Source of the DNA: an uncultured Chitinophagaceae bacterium
GTDB taxonomy: Bacteria; Bacteroidota; Bacteroidia; Chitinophagales; Chitinophagaceae
Assembly (NCBI GenBank): GCA_937873715.1
Contig: CALMYJ010000003.1
Coordinates: forward strand, 124,001 to 188,000
Length of the DNA: 64,000 nt
Reading direction: 5' to 3'
Part shown: positions 1-7,980 of the stretch, one piece after another
Position numbering within the stretch: the first letter of the stretch is position 1
How the letters are laid out: each line of letters starts with the position of its first letter
Notes under the pieces: model-generated
Database searches by the model: none
Seen by the model: the letters and a program-made list of their open reading frames with translations, nothing else
What the model was told of the DNA's origin: nothing
Position numbers and translations under genes: made by a program

Positions 1-23
1 CATCTGCCGGCAAAAAATCATAA
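1..23 (+). CDS. Possible 3' tail of the upstream gene, perhaps rplM (partial)
   Basis: One plus-strand frame reads Ser-Ala-Gly-Lys-Lys-Ser and then stops at TAA (21-23), four bases before the rpsI start. In Bacteroidota, as in most bacteria, the gene before rpsI is rplM (ribosomal protein L13), so this may be its last codons. Six residues are too few to identify a protein. The assignment rests only on the usual gene order. Confidence 0.3.
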
Positions 24-26
24 AAA

Positions 27-416
27 ATGGAAAAACAAAAAAATGCAGTTGGCCGCAGGAAAGAAGCGGTAACCCGTGTTTTCCTGAGCAAGGGCGACGG
101 CAAGATTACAATAAACGGAAAAGACTATAAAGCTTATTTCCCATTGGTATACCTGCAAAACCAGGTAGAAGGCCCGCTGAAAACAGCCGAGGCTGCCGAT
201 AAATTTGATGTGGTAATTAATGCCCAGGGTGGTGGTGTAAAAGGCCAGGCCGAAGCAGCCAAACTTGGTATTGCCCGTGCACTGATTGAAGTAAGTGCCG
301 ATTACCGTCCTGCTTTAAAAGCTGCCGGTTACCTGAAAAGGGACCCCCGTGGTGTTGAACGTAAAAAACCAGGCCGTAAAAAAGCAAGAAGGAGCTACCA
401 GTTCAGCAAACGTTAA
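27..416 (+). CDS. rpsI: 30S ribosomal protein S9
   Basis: S9 is a small-subunit ribosomal protein whose C-terminal tail reaches the P-site tRNA. The 129 residues match the family's length and layout. The N-terminal region carries the GRRKEAVTRV motif, the middle has the GGGVKGQAEA segment, and the tail is strongly basic and ends in the family-typical Ser-Lys-Arg (SYQFSKR). The ATG at 27 is the only sensible start and lies 3 bases after the preceding stop. It is probably co-transcribed with an upstream rplM and with rpsB downstream. Identification is secure from sequence. Confidence 0.98.
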   Translation: MEKQKNAVGRRKEAVTRVFLSKGDGKITINGKDYKAYFPLVYLQNQVEGPLKTAEAADKFDVVINAQGGGVKGQAEAAKLGIARALIEVSADYRPALKAAGYLKRDPRGVERKKPGRKKARRSYQFSKR

Positions 417-430
417 TCGCTTCGCTGACT

Positions 431-511
431 TATGGTTCATGGTTAATAGTTCATGGTCTTTATTTTATCTATGAGCCATCTGTTAAAAGCAATAAACTAT
501 GAGCCATGAAC
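431..511 (+). repeat. Short direct and inverted repeats in the rpsI-rpsB spacer
   Basis: GTTCATGG occurs at 435-442 and 449-456. CTATGAGCCAT occurs at 469-479 and 497-507. The second copy continues into CCATGAAC (504-511), the reverse complement of GTTCATGG, so either left copy can pair with it to form a hairpin. The spacer encodes no protein. It may be a small dispersed repeat or a transcript-folding element between two co-transcribed ribosomal genes. Function is unknown. Confidence 0.5.
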
Positions 512-540
512 AATTTATAAAACTACTTAACAAATAAACA

Positions 541-1425
541 ATGGAAAATAACACTTCCTTACAACAGCAACTTCTTGAAGCAGGCGTACACTTTGGTCAC
601 CTGAAAAAGAAGTGGAACCCCAAAATGCTGCCTTACATTTTTGCTGAAAAAAAAGGCATCCACATCATTGACCTGAACAAAACAGTAGAAGGCCTGCAGG
701 AATCTGCAGCGGCATTGAAATCTATCGCTAAAAGCGGCAGAAAAATCATGTTTGTTGCTACAAAAAAACAGGCAAAAGAAATTGTATCCGACTGTGCCAA
801 ACGTGTAAACATGCCTTTTGTAACCGAGCGCTGGCTGGGTGGTATGCTTACCAACTTTAATACCGTTCGCAAAAGCGTTAAAAAAATGCAGAGCATTGAA
901 AAAATGCTTAACGACGGCAGTATTGACAACCTTACCAAAAAGGAAAGGCTCACCTTATCCCGTGATAAAGAAAAAATGGAAAAAGTATTGGGTGGTATTG
1001 CTCAAATAAGCCGTGTGCCTGCTGCGCTTTTTTTAGTAGACATTGGTCATGAGCATATTGCACTTTCTGAAGCAAAACGCCTTAACATCAGCACAGTGGG
1101 TATTGTTGATACCAATTGCGACCCGAATAAGGTAGACTTTGCCATCCCTGCCAATGATGATGCCACCAAATCGATAGCGATTGTGGTAAATTATATTACT
1201 GCTGCTATTGCTGAAGGATTAGCAGAAAGGCAGGCTGAAAAGGATGATGATGACAGCAATTCCGAAACCGACGATACTCCGGAAGCAAAAGCTGCACGCT
1301 TTGAAAAAAGAGTGGATGGTGCTGCCGGTGGAGACGACCAGGCCAAAAGAGCCAGGGGCACTACACAACCTAAACGTCGTGTACCGGGGCCTGGTGCTGG
1401 TGGCAGAAAACCTGCAGGCAAATAA
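541..1425 (+). CDS. rpsB: 30S ribosomal protein S2
   Basis: S2 binds the small subunit near S1 and the Shine-Dalgarno helix region. The family is recognised by the N-terminal GVHFGHLKKKWNPKM motif, ERWLGGMLTNF near residue 95-105, and the central PNKVDFAIPANDDA segment. At 294 residues it is longer than the 240-260 usual for the family. The extra length is a C-terminal tail of about 60 residues, first acidic (DDDDSNSETDD), then basic and Gly/Pro-rich. It is followed 57 bases later by tsf, the classical rpsB-tsf pair. Confidence 0.98.
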   Translation: MENNTSLQQQLLEAGVHFGHLKKKWNPKMLPYIFAEKKGIHIIDLNKTVEGLQESAAALKSIAKSGRKIMFVATKKQAKEIVSDCAKRVNMPFVTERWLGGMLTNFNTVRKSVKKMQSIEKMLNDGSIDNLTKKERLTLSRDKEKMEKVLGGIAQISRVPAALFLVDIGHEHIALSEAKRLNISTVGIVDTNCDPNKVDFAIPANDDATKSIAIVVNYITAAIAEGLAERQAEKDDDDSNSETDDTPEAKAARFEKRVDGAAGGDDQAKRARGTTQPKRRVPGPGAGGRKPAGK

Positions 1426-1482
1426 ATTGCCCTGGGGTTTTTAAACTGATTTTAATTATTCATTCAAAAATTTAATTTTATA

Positions 1483-2304
1483 ATGAGTGTAACAATAACT
1501 GCGGCCGATATTAATAAACTGCGCCAGACAACCGGCGCCGGTATGATGGACTGCCGCAAAGCCTTAACTGAAAGTAATGGCGATTTTGAAGCAGCAATTG
1601 ACTGGCTGCGCAAGCAGGGCCAGAAAGTAGCTGCCAAACGCAGCGACCGTGAAGCAAAAGAAGGTGTGGTACTTGCAAAAACCAATGCTGCCAATACCAG
1701 CGGTATCATTGTATGCGTAAGCTGCGAAACCGATTTTGTAAGCAAAAATGCCGAGTTCGTTGCCTTTGCCCAAAGCATCATCGACGCAGGCCTTGCTGCT
1801 GATGTAAAATCGCTTGACGAACTTAATGCAATTGAAATTGGCGGTGCAAAAGTAGCCGACCTTATCAGCGACAAGCTGGCTTCAATTGGCGAAAAAATTG
1901 CCCTGAAATTTGAAAGAATTGATGCCCCATTTGTTGCCAGCTATGTACATGGCGCCAATCGCATGGGTGTATTGATTGGCCTTAATAAAGCTGCTGCAGA
2001 AGCCGGTAAAGACGTGGCTATGCAAATTGCTGCTATGAATCCACTGGCTGTAGATGAATCATCTGTACCTGCAGAAACTATTGCCCGTGAAAAAGATATA
2101 GCTATTGAACAAATTAAAGCCGAAGGCAAACCTGCTGAAATGGCTGAAAAAATTGCCGTAGGTAAAATCAATAAATTCTTTAAAGAAAACACCTTATTGG
2201 GCCAGGCCTTTGTAAAAGACAACAGCAAATCTGTTGGTCAATACCTGAAGGATACTGATGCCGAACTTAAGGTTACCGAGTTTAAAAGAGTGGCACTGGG
2301 ATAA
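1483..2304 (+). CDS. tsf: Elongation factor Ts
   Basis: EF-Ts is the nucleotide exchange factor that recycles EF-Tu from GDP to GTP. The start shows the UBA-like N-terminal domain with LRQTTGAGMMDCRKAL, the EF-Tu-contacting signature. The core domain contains CETDFVSKNAEF, a family hallmark, and the C-terminal half carries the coiled-coil and dimerisation region ending in SVGQYLKDT. The length of 273 residues is normal. A strong terminator follows 27 bases downstream, so this is the last gene of the ribosomal operon. In many bacteria pyrH comes next. Here pyrH lies about 53.5 kb further on, beyond the glycan island. Confidence 0.98.
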   Translation: MSVTITAADINKLRQTTGAGMMDCRKALTESNGDFEAAIDWLRKQGQKVAAKRSDREAKEGVVLAKTNAANTSGIIVCVSCETDFVSKNAEFVAFAQSIIDAGLAADVKSLDELNAIEIGGAKVADLISDKLASIGEKIALKFERIDAPFVASYVHGANRMGVLIGLNKAAAEAGKDVAMQIAAMNPLAVDESSVPAETIAREKDIAIEQIKAEGKPAEMAEKIAVGKINKFFKENTLLGQAFVKDNSKSVGQYLKDTDAELKVTEFKRVALG

Positions 2305-2330
2305 CACTGGCGTTACAGGCTTTTACATAA

Positions 2331-2356
2331 AAAACCAGGCTTTAGGGCCTGGTTTT
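2331..2356 (+). terminator. Intrinsic terminator after tsf (bidirectional in form)
   Basis: AAAACCAGGC (2331-2340) and GCCTGGTTTT (2347-2356) form a perfect 10-bp stem with the 6-base loop TTTAGG, followed by more T residues on the plus strand. The A-run at its left edge also lets it serve the minus-strand gene that ends at 2425. It separates the ribosomal operon from the glycan island. Confidence 0.85.
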
Positions 2357-2424
2357 TTGTACTCTATATGTATGTATAGACAAAGCGTTTATCGCATCTA
2401 AAAGATTTATCGTTAACTACTTAC

Positions 2425-4347
2425 TTACTGCGCCGCCACATTTTCTTCCTCAACATTCTGGAGGATAGGTACTGTTTTTTTCACGCTGTTAATGTCGTGG
2501 GCAAATTCAGGCAACATGCGTTTTAACAGGGGGGCAATCATTTCATTTTTATGAGCCTGGGCCGTTTCCTGCAATTCATTCAGCAGTTCATAAAACTGGG
2601 GAGAAGTATCCTTACATTTTTTGGCTCTTAAAATTTTGGGGTGATCTGTTTCGGCAAACTCTTCAGAATCTTTAAACAACTCTTCATACATTTTTTCGCC
2701 CGGGCGCAACTGGGTAAATGCAATTTGAATGTCTTTACCCGGTACATAACCGGCAAGCTGTATCATACGTTTTGCAAGGTCAAGAATTTTTACCGGCTGC
2801 CCCATATCGAACAGTAAAATATCCCCTGATTTGCCAATTTTACCAGCTTCCAGCACCAGCTTTGCCGCTTCGGGTATCGTCATAAAATACCGGGTAATAT
2901 CCGGATGGGTAATGGTTAAAGGCCCACCCTGTGCTATTTGTTTGTTGAATGTAGCTACTACCGAGCCGGCAGAACCCAGTACATTGCCAAAACGTGTGGT
3001 AATAAATTCAGTATTCGACTCTACCCTGTCGTTAAGCGATTGAATATAAATTTCCGATACCCTTTTGGTGGCACCCATAATATTGGTTGGGTTTACGGCT
3101 TTATCGGTAGATACGAGAACAAATTTTTTAACGCTGAAAAGCAGGGATAAGTCGGCAATTACTTTTGTGCCAAAAATATTGGTAAGCACCGCTTCGCTGC
3201 AGAAATACTCCATGAGTGGCACATGCTTATAGGCTGCTACATGAAATACAATATCGGGCTGATAGGTGATAAACACTTTTTTTACCCGTTGATAATCCCT
3301 TACCGAAGCCACTTCGCAATGCAGGGCATTCGTCATCCCTTTTTGCCGTAATTCATATTCAAGGTCGAACAGGCCTGACTCTGCCTGGTCAAGCATTACC
3401 AGCCTTTTTACATTATGCTTGATAAGCTGCCGGCATATTTCGCTGCCGATAGAGCCTGCAGCACCGGTTACCAGCACACTGGCGTTTTCGTAATTGGCCC
3501 GGGTAAGGTTGCCGGGCAAAATAATTTCATCCCGCTGCAACAGTTCTTCAATATTCATTTCCCTCACCTGGTTTTTTTGAAACTGCCCCTTAGTCCATTG
3601 GTTGGCGTGAGGCACCACATTTATTTTTACTTTAAGTGGGGCACAAAGGTCGGTGAGTGCTATCTTACGGTCTACCGATAAATGATTGATAGCAATATAT
3701 ACCTGGTTAATTCTTTTTTCCTTGATAAGTGCAACCAGGTTGTCGCCTACTGCACTGTAAATAGGCAGCCCTTCAATTTTTTTACCAATTTTATACTGGC
3801 TGTCATCTACAAAACCCACCAGGGTAATATTGTTACGGATATCCTGCTCTAATACTTTTTTGGTTATCTGCCCCATCATACCAGCCCCAAATATCAATGC
3901 CCGGTTGCCTGCTGCAGGTTTGGCCTGGGCCATAAAATATATTTCTTTTACCACAAGCCTGAAAAGTACCATCAGGAAGATGGTAACTGAAAGATTAACC
4001 AATAACAGCGGAATACTGATTTGCCGGGTAAGTGTTTTATTTTTATCGAGGGCCAGCACAATCATCCATAAACCAAAGTGCAGCAACCCAAATTTGATAA
4101 TGCGAACAATATCCCTGATTTCAGAATAGCGGATGATTCCCTTATAAATCGATAAAAAAGAAATAGCACAGGCACCAATAACAACATTGGTAACAATAGC
4201 TGTGATATAACTCGGCAACTGGCTTTCAGTGAAATTTAAATGCCGGATAAGCAGAAAGGAAAAAACAAGCGACAAGGTTACAATAACAATGTCGAAGCAG
4301 AATATAATCCAGCGTGGCGCAAAATTATTCAGCAGTCTTTTGGGCAT
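2425..4347 (-). CDS. Membrane-anchored nucleoside-diphosphate-sugar 4,6-dehydratase (CapD/WbpM/PglF family)
   Basis: Enzymes of this family convert UDP-GlcNAc to UDP-2-acetamido-4-keto-2,4,6-trideoxyglucose, the first step to bacillosamine and related sugars. Four N-terminal membrane segments are followed by a CoA-binding-like domain with a GAGMMG motif and a C-terminal SDR domain with VTGAAGSIGSE. The catalytic YxxxK is replaced by MGATK, as is normal in the large membrane-bound members. I prefer the ATG at 4347 (640 residues). The frame is open to a GTG at 4386, which would add 13 residues. It is last in transcription order of the island and pairs functionally with the aminotransferase, PglD-like and PglC-like genes upstream. 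Which stereochemical product it makes cannot be read from sequence. Confidence 0.93.
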   Translation of the reverse strand: MPKRLLNNFAPRWIIFCFDIVIVTLSLVFSFLLIRHLNFTESQLPSYITAIVTNVVIGACAISFLSIYKGIIRYSEIRDIVRIIKFGLLHFGLWMIVLALDKNKTLTRQISIPLLLVNLSVTIFLMVLFRLVVKEIYFMAQAKPAAGNRALIFGAGMMGQITKKVLEQDIRNNITLVGFVDDSQYKIGKKIEGLPIYSAVGDNLVALIKEKRINQVYIAINHLSVDRKIALTDLCAPLKVKINVVPHANQWTKGQFQKNQVREMNIEELLQRDEIILPGNLTRANYENASVLVTGAAGSIGSEICRQLIKHNVKRLVMLDQAESGLFDLEYELRQKGMTNALHCEVASVRDYQRVKKVFITYQPDIVFHVAAYKHVPLMEYFCSEAVLTNIFGTKVIADLSLLFSVKKFVLVSTDKAVNPTNIMGATKRVSEIYIQSLNDRVESNTEFITTRFGNVLGSAGSVVATFNKQIAQGGPLTITHPDITRYFMTIPEAAKLVLEAGKIGKSGDILLFDMGQPVKILDLAKRMIQLAGYVPGKDIQIAFTQLRPGEKMYEELFKDSEEFAETDHPKILRAKKCKDTSPQFYELLNELQETAQAHKNEMIAPLLKRMLPEFAHDINSVKKTVPILQNVEEENVAAQ

Positions 4348-4488
4348 TTTTTTAAATATTTTTTCAGCAGCATTTCTTACAACCACTACTATTAAAGGCC
4401 TTTGTTAAACGCTCCAATAAGAGGAGATGTACCCTGTACAAGGCCCGTGCCAACTAATTGAGGTCAAATTTATACCTTTTTTAACAGC

Positions 4489-4512
4489 AAAAGCCCCTGT
4501 GAGGGGGCTTTT
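4489..4512 (-). terminator. Hairpin terminator between the aminotransferase and the dehydratase
   Basis: AAAAGCCCC (4489-4497) pairs with GGGGCTTTT (4504-4512) around a 6-base loop. T-runs lie on both sides, so it could act on either strand. It sits in the 220-base gap between the aminotransferase end (4571) and the start of the dehydratase, so the dehydratase may have its own promoter or depend on read-through. Confidence 0.65.
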
Positions 4513-4570
4513 TTAAATGGTATTTATTTAGTGGATGTATTATTGAAGCCACATGTAACAAAAACTTAAT

Positions 4571-5704
4571 TTATTTGGCAAAAAGCCGGGTTATCCTTTC
4601 GGCAACCCTGTTCAAATCCGCCGTGCTCAAATTACTACCAGATGGAAGGCAAAGCCCTTGTTCAAAAAGCTTTTCAGCGGTACCATCGCCGTAAAAACTA
4701 CAGCCGCTAAAAACAGGTTGCAGGTGCATGGGTTTCCACAGCGGGCGACTTTCTATATTGTCTTTTTCCAGTGCAAGGCGTATCTCTTCTCTTGTAATAC
4801 CCCGGGTAAGTGCCGGGTTTACTAAAATGGCCGTAAGCCAGCGGTTGCTAAAATATCCTTCAGGTTCTGCTAAAAAACTAATTCCGGGTATTTGGCCCAG
4901 GGTATTTGTATAAAAATCAAAATTGGCCCTGCGCTGTGCTACTCTTTGCTGCAAAACTTCCATTTGCCCCCGGCCAATACCTGCAGCCACATTACTCATG
5001 CGGTAATTGTACCCGATATGCGAATGCTGGTAATGCGGCGCCGCATCCCTTGCCTGTGTGGCCAAAAAACGGGCTTTTTTAATAAAATCGCTATTGCCGG
5101 AAACCAGGGCCCCTCCCCCTGAAGTGGTTATTATTTTATTGCCATTAAATGAAAGCACCCCCATGATGCCAAAGCTGCCGCAGGGTTTTTTATGGATATA
5201 GGAGCCCAATGCTTCGGCAGCATCTTCTATCACCGGTATATCAAACTCGGCGGCAACTGCTGCAATGTTGTGCATGTTAGCCGGCATGCCATATAAATGT
5301 ACCGGAATAATGGCTTTAGGTTTTTTACCTTTTGCCAGCCTCTCCAATACAGCTATACGCAAATGTTCGGGGCACATATTCCAGGTACCTGCTTCGGAGT
5401 CAATAAATACAGGTGTGGCTCCCTGGTACACAATGGGGTTGGCTGTAGCCGAAAAAGTAAAACTCTGGCACAATACTTCATCGCCGGCTTTAACATCCAG
5501 CATGATTAATGCCAGATGAATGGCAGCGGTGCCACTGCTCAAAGCAGCGGCGGCTGCAGTACCGGTAAAGCTGGCCAGGTCGTTTTCAAAGCCATCTACA
5601 TGTGGCCCAAGAGGGGCTATCCAGTTGGTATCAAAAGCTTCCTGCACATATACCTGCTCCCTGCCACCCATGTGTGGTGAACTTAACCAGATTTTTGTAT
5701 TCAT
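4571..5704 (-). CDS. DegT/DnrJ/EryC1 family PLP aminotransferase, PglE-like
   Basis: Sugar aminotransferases of this family transfer an amino group from glutamate to a nucleotide-bound keto-sugar using PLP. The 377 residues show the SSGTAAIHLAL phosphate-binding region near residue 57, the conserved Asp in IEDAAEALGS (about 161) and the PLP-binding Lys (about 190) in FNGNKIITTSGGG. This style of active site is typical of PglE, the enzyme that aminates C4 of the UDP-4-keto sugar to give UDP-Bac4N. Its neighbours are a PglF-like dehydratase, a PglD-like acetyltransferase and a PglC-like transferase, which supports a bacillosamine route. A perosamine-type transaminase is an alternative, but the context argues against it. 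Confidence 0.88.
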   Translation of the reverse strand: MNTKIWLSSPHMGGREQVYVQEAFDTNWIAPLGPHVDGFENDLASFTGTAAAAALSSGTAAIHLALIMLDVKAGDEVLCQSFTFSATANPIVYQGATPVFIDSEAGTWNMCPEHLRIAVLERLAKGKKPKAIIPVHLYGMPANMHNIAAVAAEFDIPVIEDAAEALGSYIHKKPCGSFGIMGVLSFNGNKIITTSGGGALVSGNSDFIKKARFLATQARDAAPHYQHSHIGYNYRMSNVAAGIGRGQMEVLQQRVAQRRANFDFYTNTLGQIPGISFLAEPEGYFSNRWLTAILVNPALTRGITREEIRLALEKDNIESRPLWKPMHLQPVFSGCSFYGDGTAEKLFEQGLCLPSGSNLSTADLNRVAERITRLFAK

Positions 5705-5730
5705 ATCCTGCCGTAAAATTTTAAATGCTG

Positions 5731-6489
5731 CTAAAAAAATGATTTGATGCTGCCGAGATATTCATGTAAAATTTTATCACTGAGTAATAAATTTTCTGCC
5801 GATGGCAGCCACGAAAAAAAAGTAAATGACGTTGCGGCCCTGAAGTTAACCGGGGCAGCAATGGGTGCTGCAAAGCCGGCATTTTGAAATGTTTTAATTG
5901 CCCTTGGCATGTGCAGGGCGTCGGTAACAACGATTACCTGTATTAGACTGCCATACAACTTCTTCAGGCAGAATGCCTCTTCCTGTGTATTAGAAGGAGT
6001 GTTCAACACTTCTATTTTGTTCGAGTCGATTCCCAAATCCACAATCGCCTGCTTTAAGATTTGAGCCTGGCTTTTAAAGCCTTTACCAACGGATTTTCCG
6101 GAAGTAATAATTATTGCAGTATCAAGTAAATTATACAGCCTGATTGATTCTGCCATTCTTCCCATTGCAATAATACCTAATTGGGAAAGAGCAGGTATAT
6201 TGTCGTTTGGAGCATATCCACTCCCTAAAACATGGATATACGTTTTACCACTTATTTTTTGAATAACATTTTTATTTAGGGGGAGGAATTTTTTCTCATA
6301 GTAATGGGCTACAGTATGTGGTAAATATTTGGTGGAGCAAACCAGGAAGATGAAAACACCGAATGAAATACAAATCTTAAAAATTAACCAACTTTTGAAA
6401 TAACGAAAAATATAAGCAATCGTTACAAAGAACAGACAGGTATTAAGCACAGTGGATTGTGCCTGCAAAAACATCACAAATGGGTTCAT
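5731..6489 (-). CDS. YdcF/SanA/ElyC-like (DUF218) membrane protein
   Basis: Two hydrophobic N-terminal segments precede a soluble DUF218 domain recognised by HVLGSGYAPND, AIIITSGKS and VVTDALHMPRA. Relatives such as ElyC and SanA affect envelope integrity and lipid-carrier or peptidoglycan metabolism in E. coli, but the reaction is not established. The length of 252 residues is normal. It lies 26 bases upstream of the aminotransferase and 26 bases downstream of the PglD-like gene, clearly in the same operon. A role in lipid-linked sugar handling is an inference from position only. Confidence 0.8.
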   Translation of the reverse strand: MNPFVMFLQAQSTVLNTCLFFVTIAYIFRYFKSWLIFKICISFGVFIFLVCSTKYLPHTVAHYYEKKFLPLNKNVIQKISGKTYIHVLGSGYAPNDNIPALSQLGIIAMGRMAESIRLYNLLDTAIIITSGKSVGKGFKSQAQILKQAIVDLGIDSNKIEVLNTPSNTQEEAFCLKKLYGSLIQVIVVTDALHMPRAIKTFQNAGFAAPIAAPVNFRAATSFTFFSWLPSAENLLLSDKILHEYLGSIKSFF

Positions 6490-6515
6490 TTGTATTCCCC
6501 GAAATATTTTGAGTA

Positions 6516-7169
6516 TTAAACCTTTGGAATAGCTATAATTTTTTCTTTAAACCGATAAAAAACAACTTCATCATCTCCTACATTTTTGTCTATCGTCATT
6601 CCAGCAGCTATTTTATTTCGGCTTCCAATTTTGATATTGGGTATAGTAGCACTATTGATTCCAAACAGATTTTCATCCCCTACTTCAGTAAACCCTGAGA
6701 AGCACACATTAGGGCAAATAAAATTATACTTCCCGATTTTACTGTCGTGGCCGATACTGCTTCTTGAATTAATTAATGTGAAATCATCAACAAAAACTTT
6801 TGGCCCGATATTTACACCTGGTGCAACCACTAAGCCGTTACCAATTTTTGCGGAAGGTGAGATATAAACGTGAGGATGTATAAAACTGGTAAATTTTGCA
6901 CCGTGCCGGAGCAAATTATCAATGATGGGTTTTCTATATTTAAGATTTGCGATTCCGATAATATAAAAAAAATCTGGCTGTACGGTATGATCAATGATAC
7001 CGCCCAGGTAGGGTGCTGTAAATTCATATTGCTGGTAACTACTGGGGTTATCATCAATAAACCCTGCAATTTGCATATCAAATTTTGAGTTGGCATTTTT
7101 AGCATACTGGAAATAATCATCGATTTCTGCGCTATGACCGCCTGCACCAATTACAATTACATTTTTCAT
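6516..7169 (-). CDS. PglD/NeuD-like sugar O/N-acyltransferase (left-handed beta-helix)
   Basis: PglD acetylates the C4 amine of UDP-4-amino-4,6-dideoxy-GlcNAc to give UDP-diacetylbacillosamine. The 217 residues have the small N-terminal Rossmann-like domain (VIVIGAGGHSAE, conserved GGH) and a C-terminal hexapeptide-repeat helix. His141 in SRSSIGHDSKIG corresponds to the conserved catalytic-base His of the family. The next genes upstream are an SDR, a ketoacyl synthase III and an ACP. The acyl donor may therefore be something other than acetyl-CoA, which is the main oddity of this cassette. Family membership is sure; acyl specificity is not. Confidence 0.9.
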   Translation of the reverse strand: MKNVIVIGAGGHSAEIDDYFQYAKNANSKFDMQIAGFIDDNPSSYQQYEFTAPYLGGIIDHTVQPDFFYIIGIANLKYRKPIIDNLLRHGAKFTSFIHPHVYISPSAKIGNGLVVAPGVNIGPKVFVDDFTLINSRSSIGHDSKIGKYNFICPNVCFSGFTEVGDENLFGINSATIPNIKIGSRNKIAAGMTIDKNVGDDEVVFYRFKEKIIAIPKV

Positions 7170-7207
7170 AATAATATTTTAGCTGGAAAGTATAAATACC
7201 TGCACCA

Positions 7208-7969
7208 CTACCTCGCTGTATACCCACCATCTACCGTAAGCTGAATTCCCGTAATCCAACTGGCTGCATCAGAAAGCAAAAAACAACAAGCAGCAGCTAC
7301 GTCATTAGGCTTTCCCAAACCAAGAGGGTGTAATGCCTGAATTTTTTGTTTTAGCGTATCATTCTGACTATAGTAAGCTTTTTGAGACATGGGTGTATCA
7401 ACTACTCCCGGTGCAATACAATTTACCCTGATTTTTCTTGGGGCATATTCAATTGCCAGTGATTTTGATGCAGCAAGCAAGGCGCCTTTTGTCATTCCAT
7501 ATAAAACTTTTGCCGACTCCCCCACTTGCGACATTACCGAAGTAATAAATACAATTCCACCCCCATCTTTTGTAAAACTGGCAGGCTTTGTAAGCAACTG
7601 GGTAAGGTGTAGGGCTGCAACAACATTAACATTAAAAAACAGGTTCATTTTTTCGGTTGTAACATTCCGAAAAGGAAGTGTGGTTGATATTCCTGCTGCA
7701 TGGATTATACCATGTACTAACCCCCTATTATGAATATTTGTGGCAACGATTTTAGTTACTTCTTCAAATTGAGTCAAGTCTGCAATAACAATTTCTGCAT
7801 TCTCAGGATAGGGTATCATGTTTTTGGTTTCTTCCAAAGCGATACTGTTTCTACCAATAAGAAACACCTTTGCTCCCAACTGATTACAGGCTGCTGCACA
7901 TTGCCTGCCGATCCCTGATGAGGCACCGGTTATAACAATATTTTTATTTTGTAATGAAAATAAGTTCAA
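7208..7969 (-). CDS. Short-chain dehydrogenase/reductase, FabG-like
   Basis: Classical SDR fold. The NAD(P)-binding TGASSGIG lies near the N-terminus, a conserved Ser sits in the ITSVMSQVG segment, the catalytic YGMTK follows, and the C-terminus ends in ITGIQLTVDGGY as in FabG-type reductases. The frame is open to 8011, but that start would overlap the ketoacyl synthase by 31 bases. The TTG at 7969 begins NLFSLQNKNIVITG, a normal SDR N-terminus, 11 bases after the synthase stop, so I use it (253 residues). With the adjacent synthase and ACP it could reduce a 3-ketoacyl-ACP to a 3-hydroxyacyl-ACP. A sugar dehydrogenase role is also possible. Confidence 0.85.
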   Translation of the reverse strand: MNLFSLQNKNIVITGASSGIGRQCAAACNQLGAKVFLIGRNSIALEETKNMIPYPENAEIVIADLTQFEEVTKIVATNIHNRGLVHGIIHAAGISTTLPFRNVTTEKMNLFFNVNVVAALHLTQLLTKPASFTKDGGGIVFITSVMSQVGESAKVLYGMTKGALLAASKSLAIEYAPRKIRVNCIAPGVVDTPMSQKAYYSQNDTLKQKIQALHPLGLGKPNDVAAACCFLLSDAASWITGIQLTVDGGYTAR

Positions 7970-7980
7970 AACTGAGTGGA

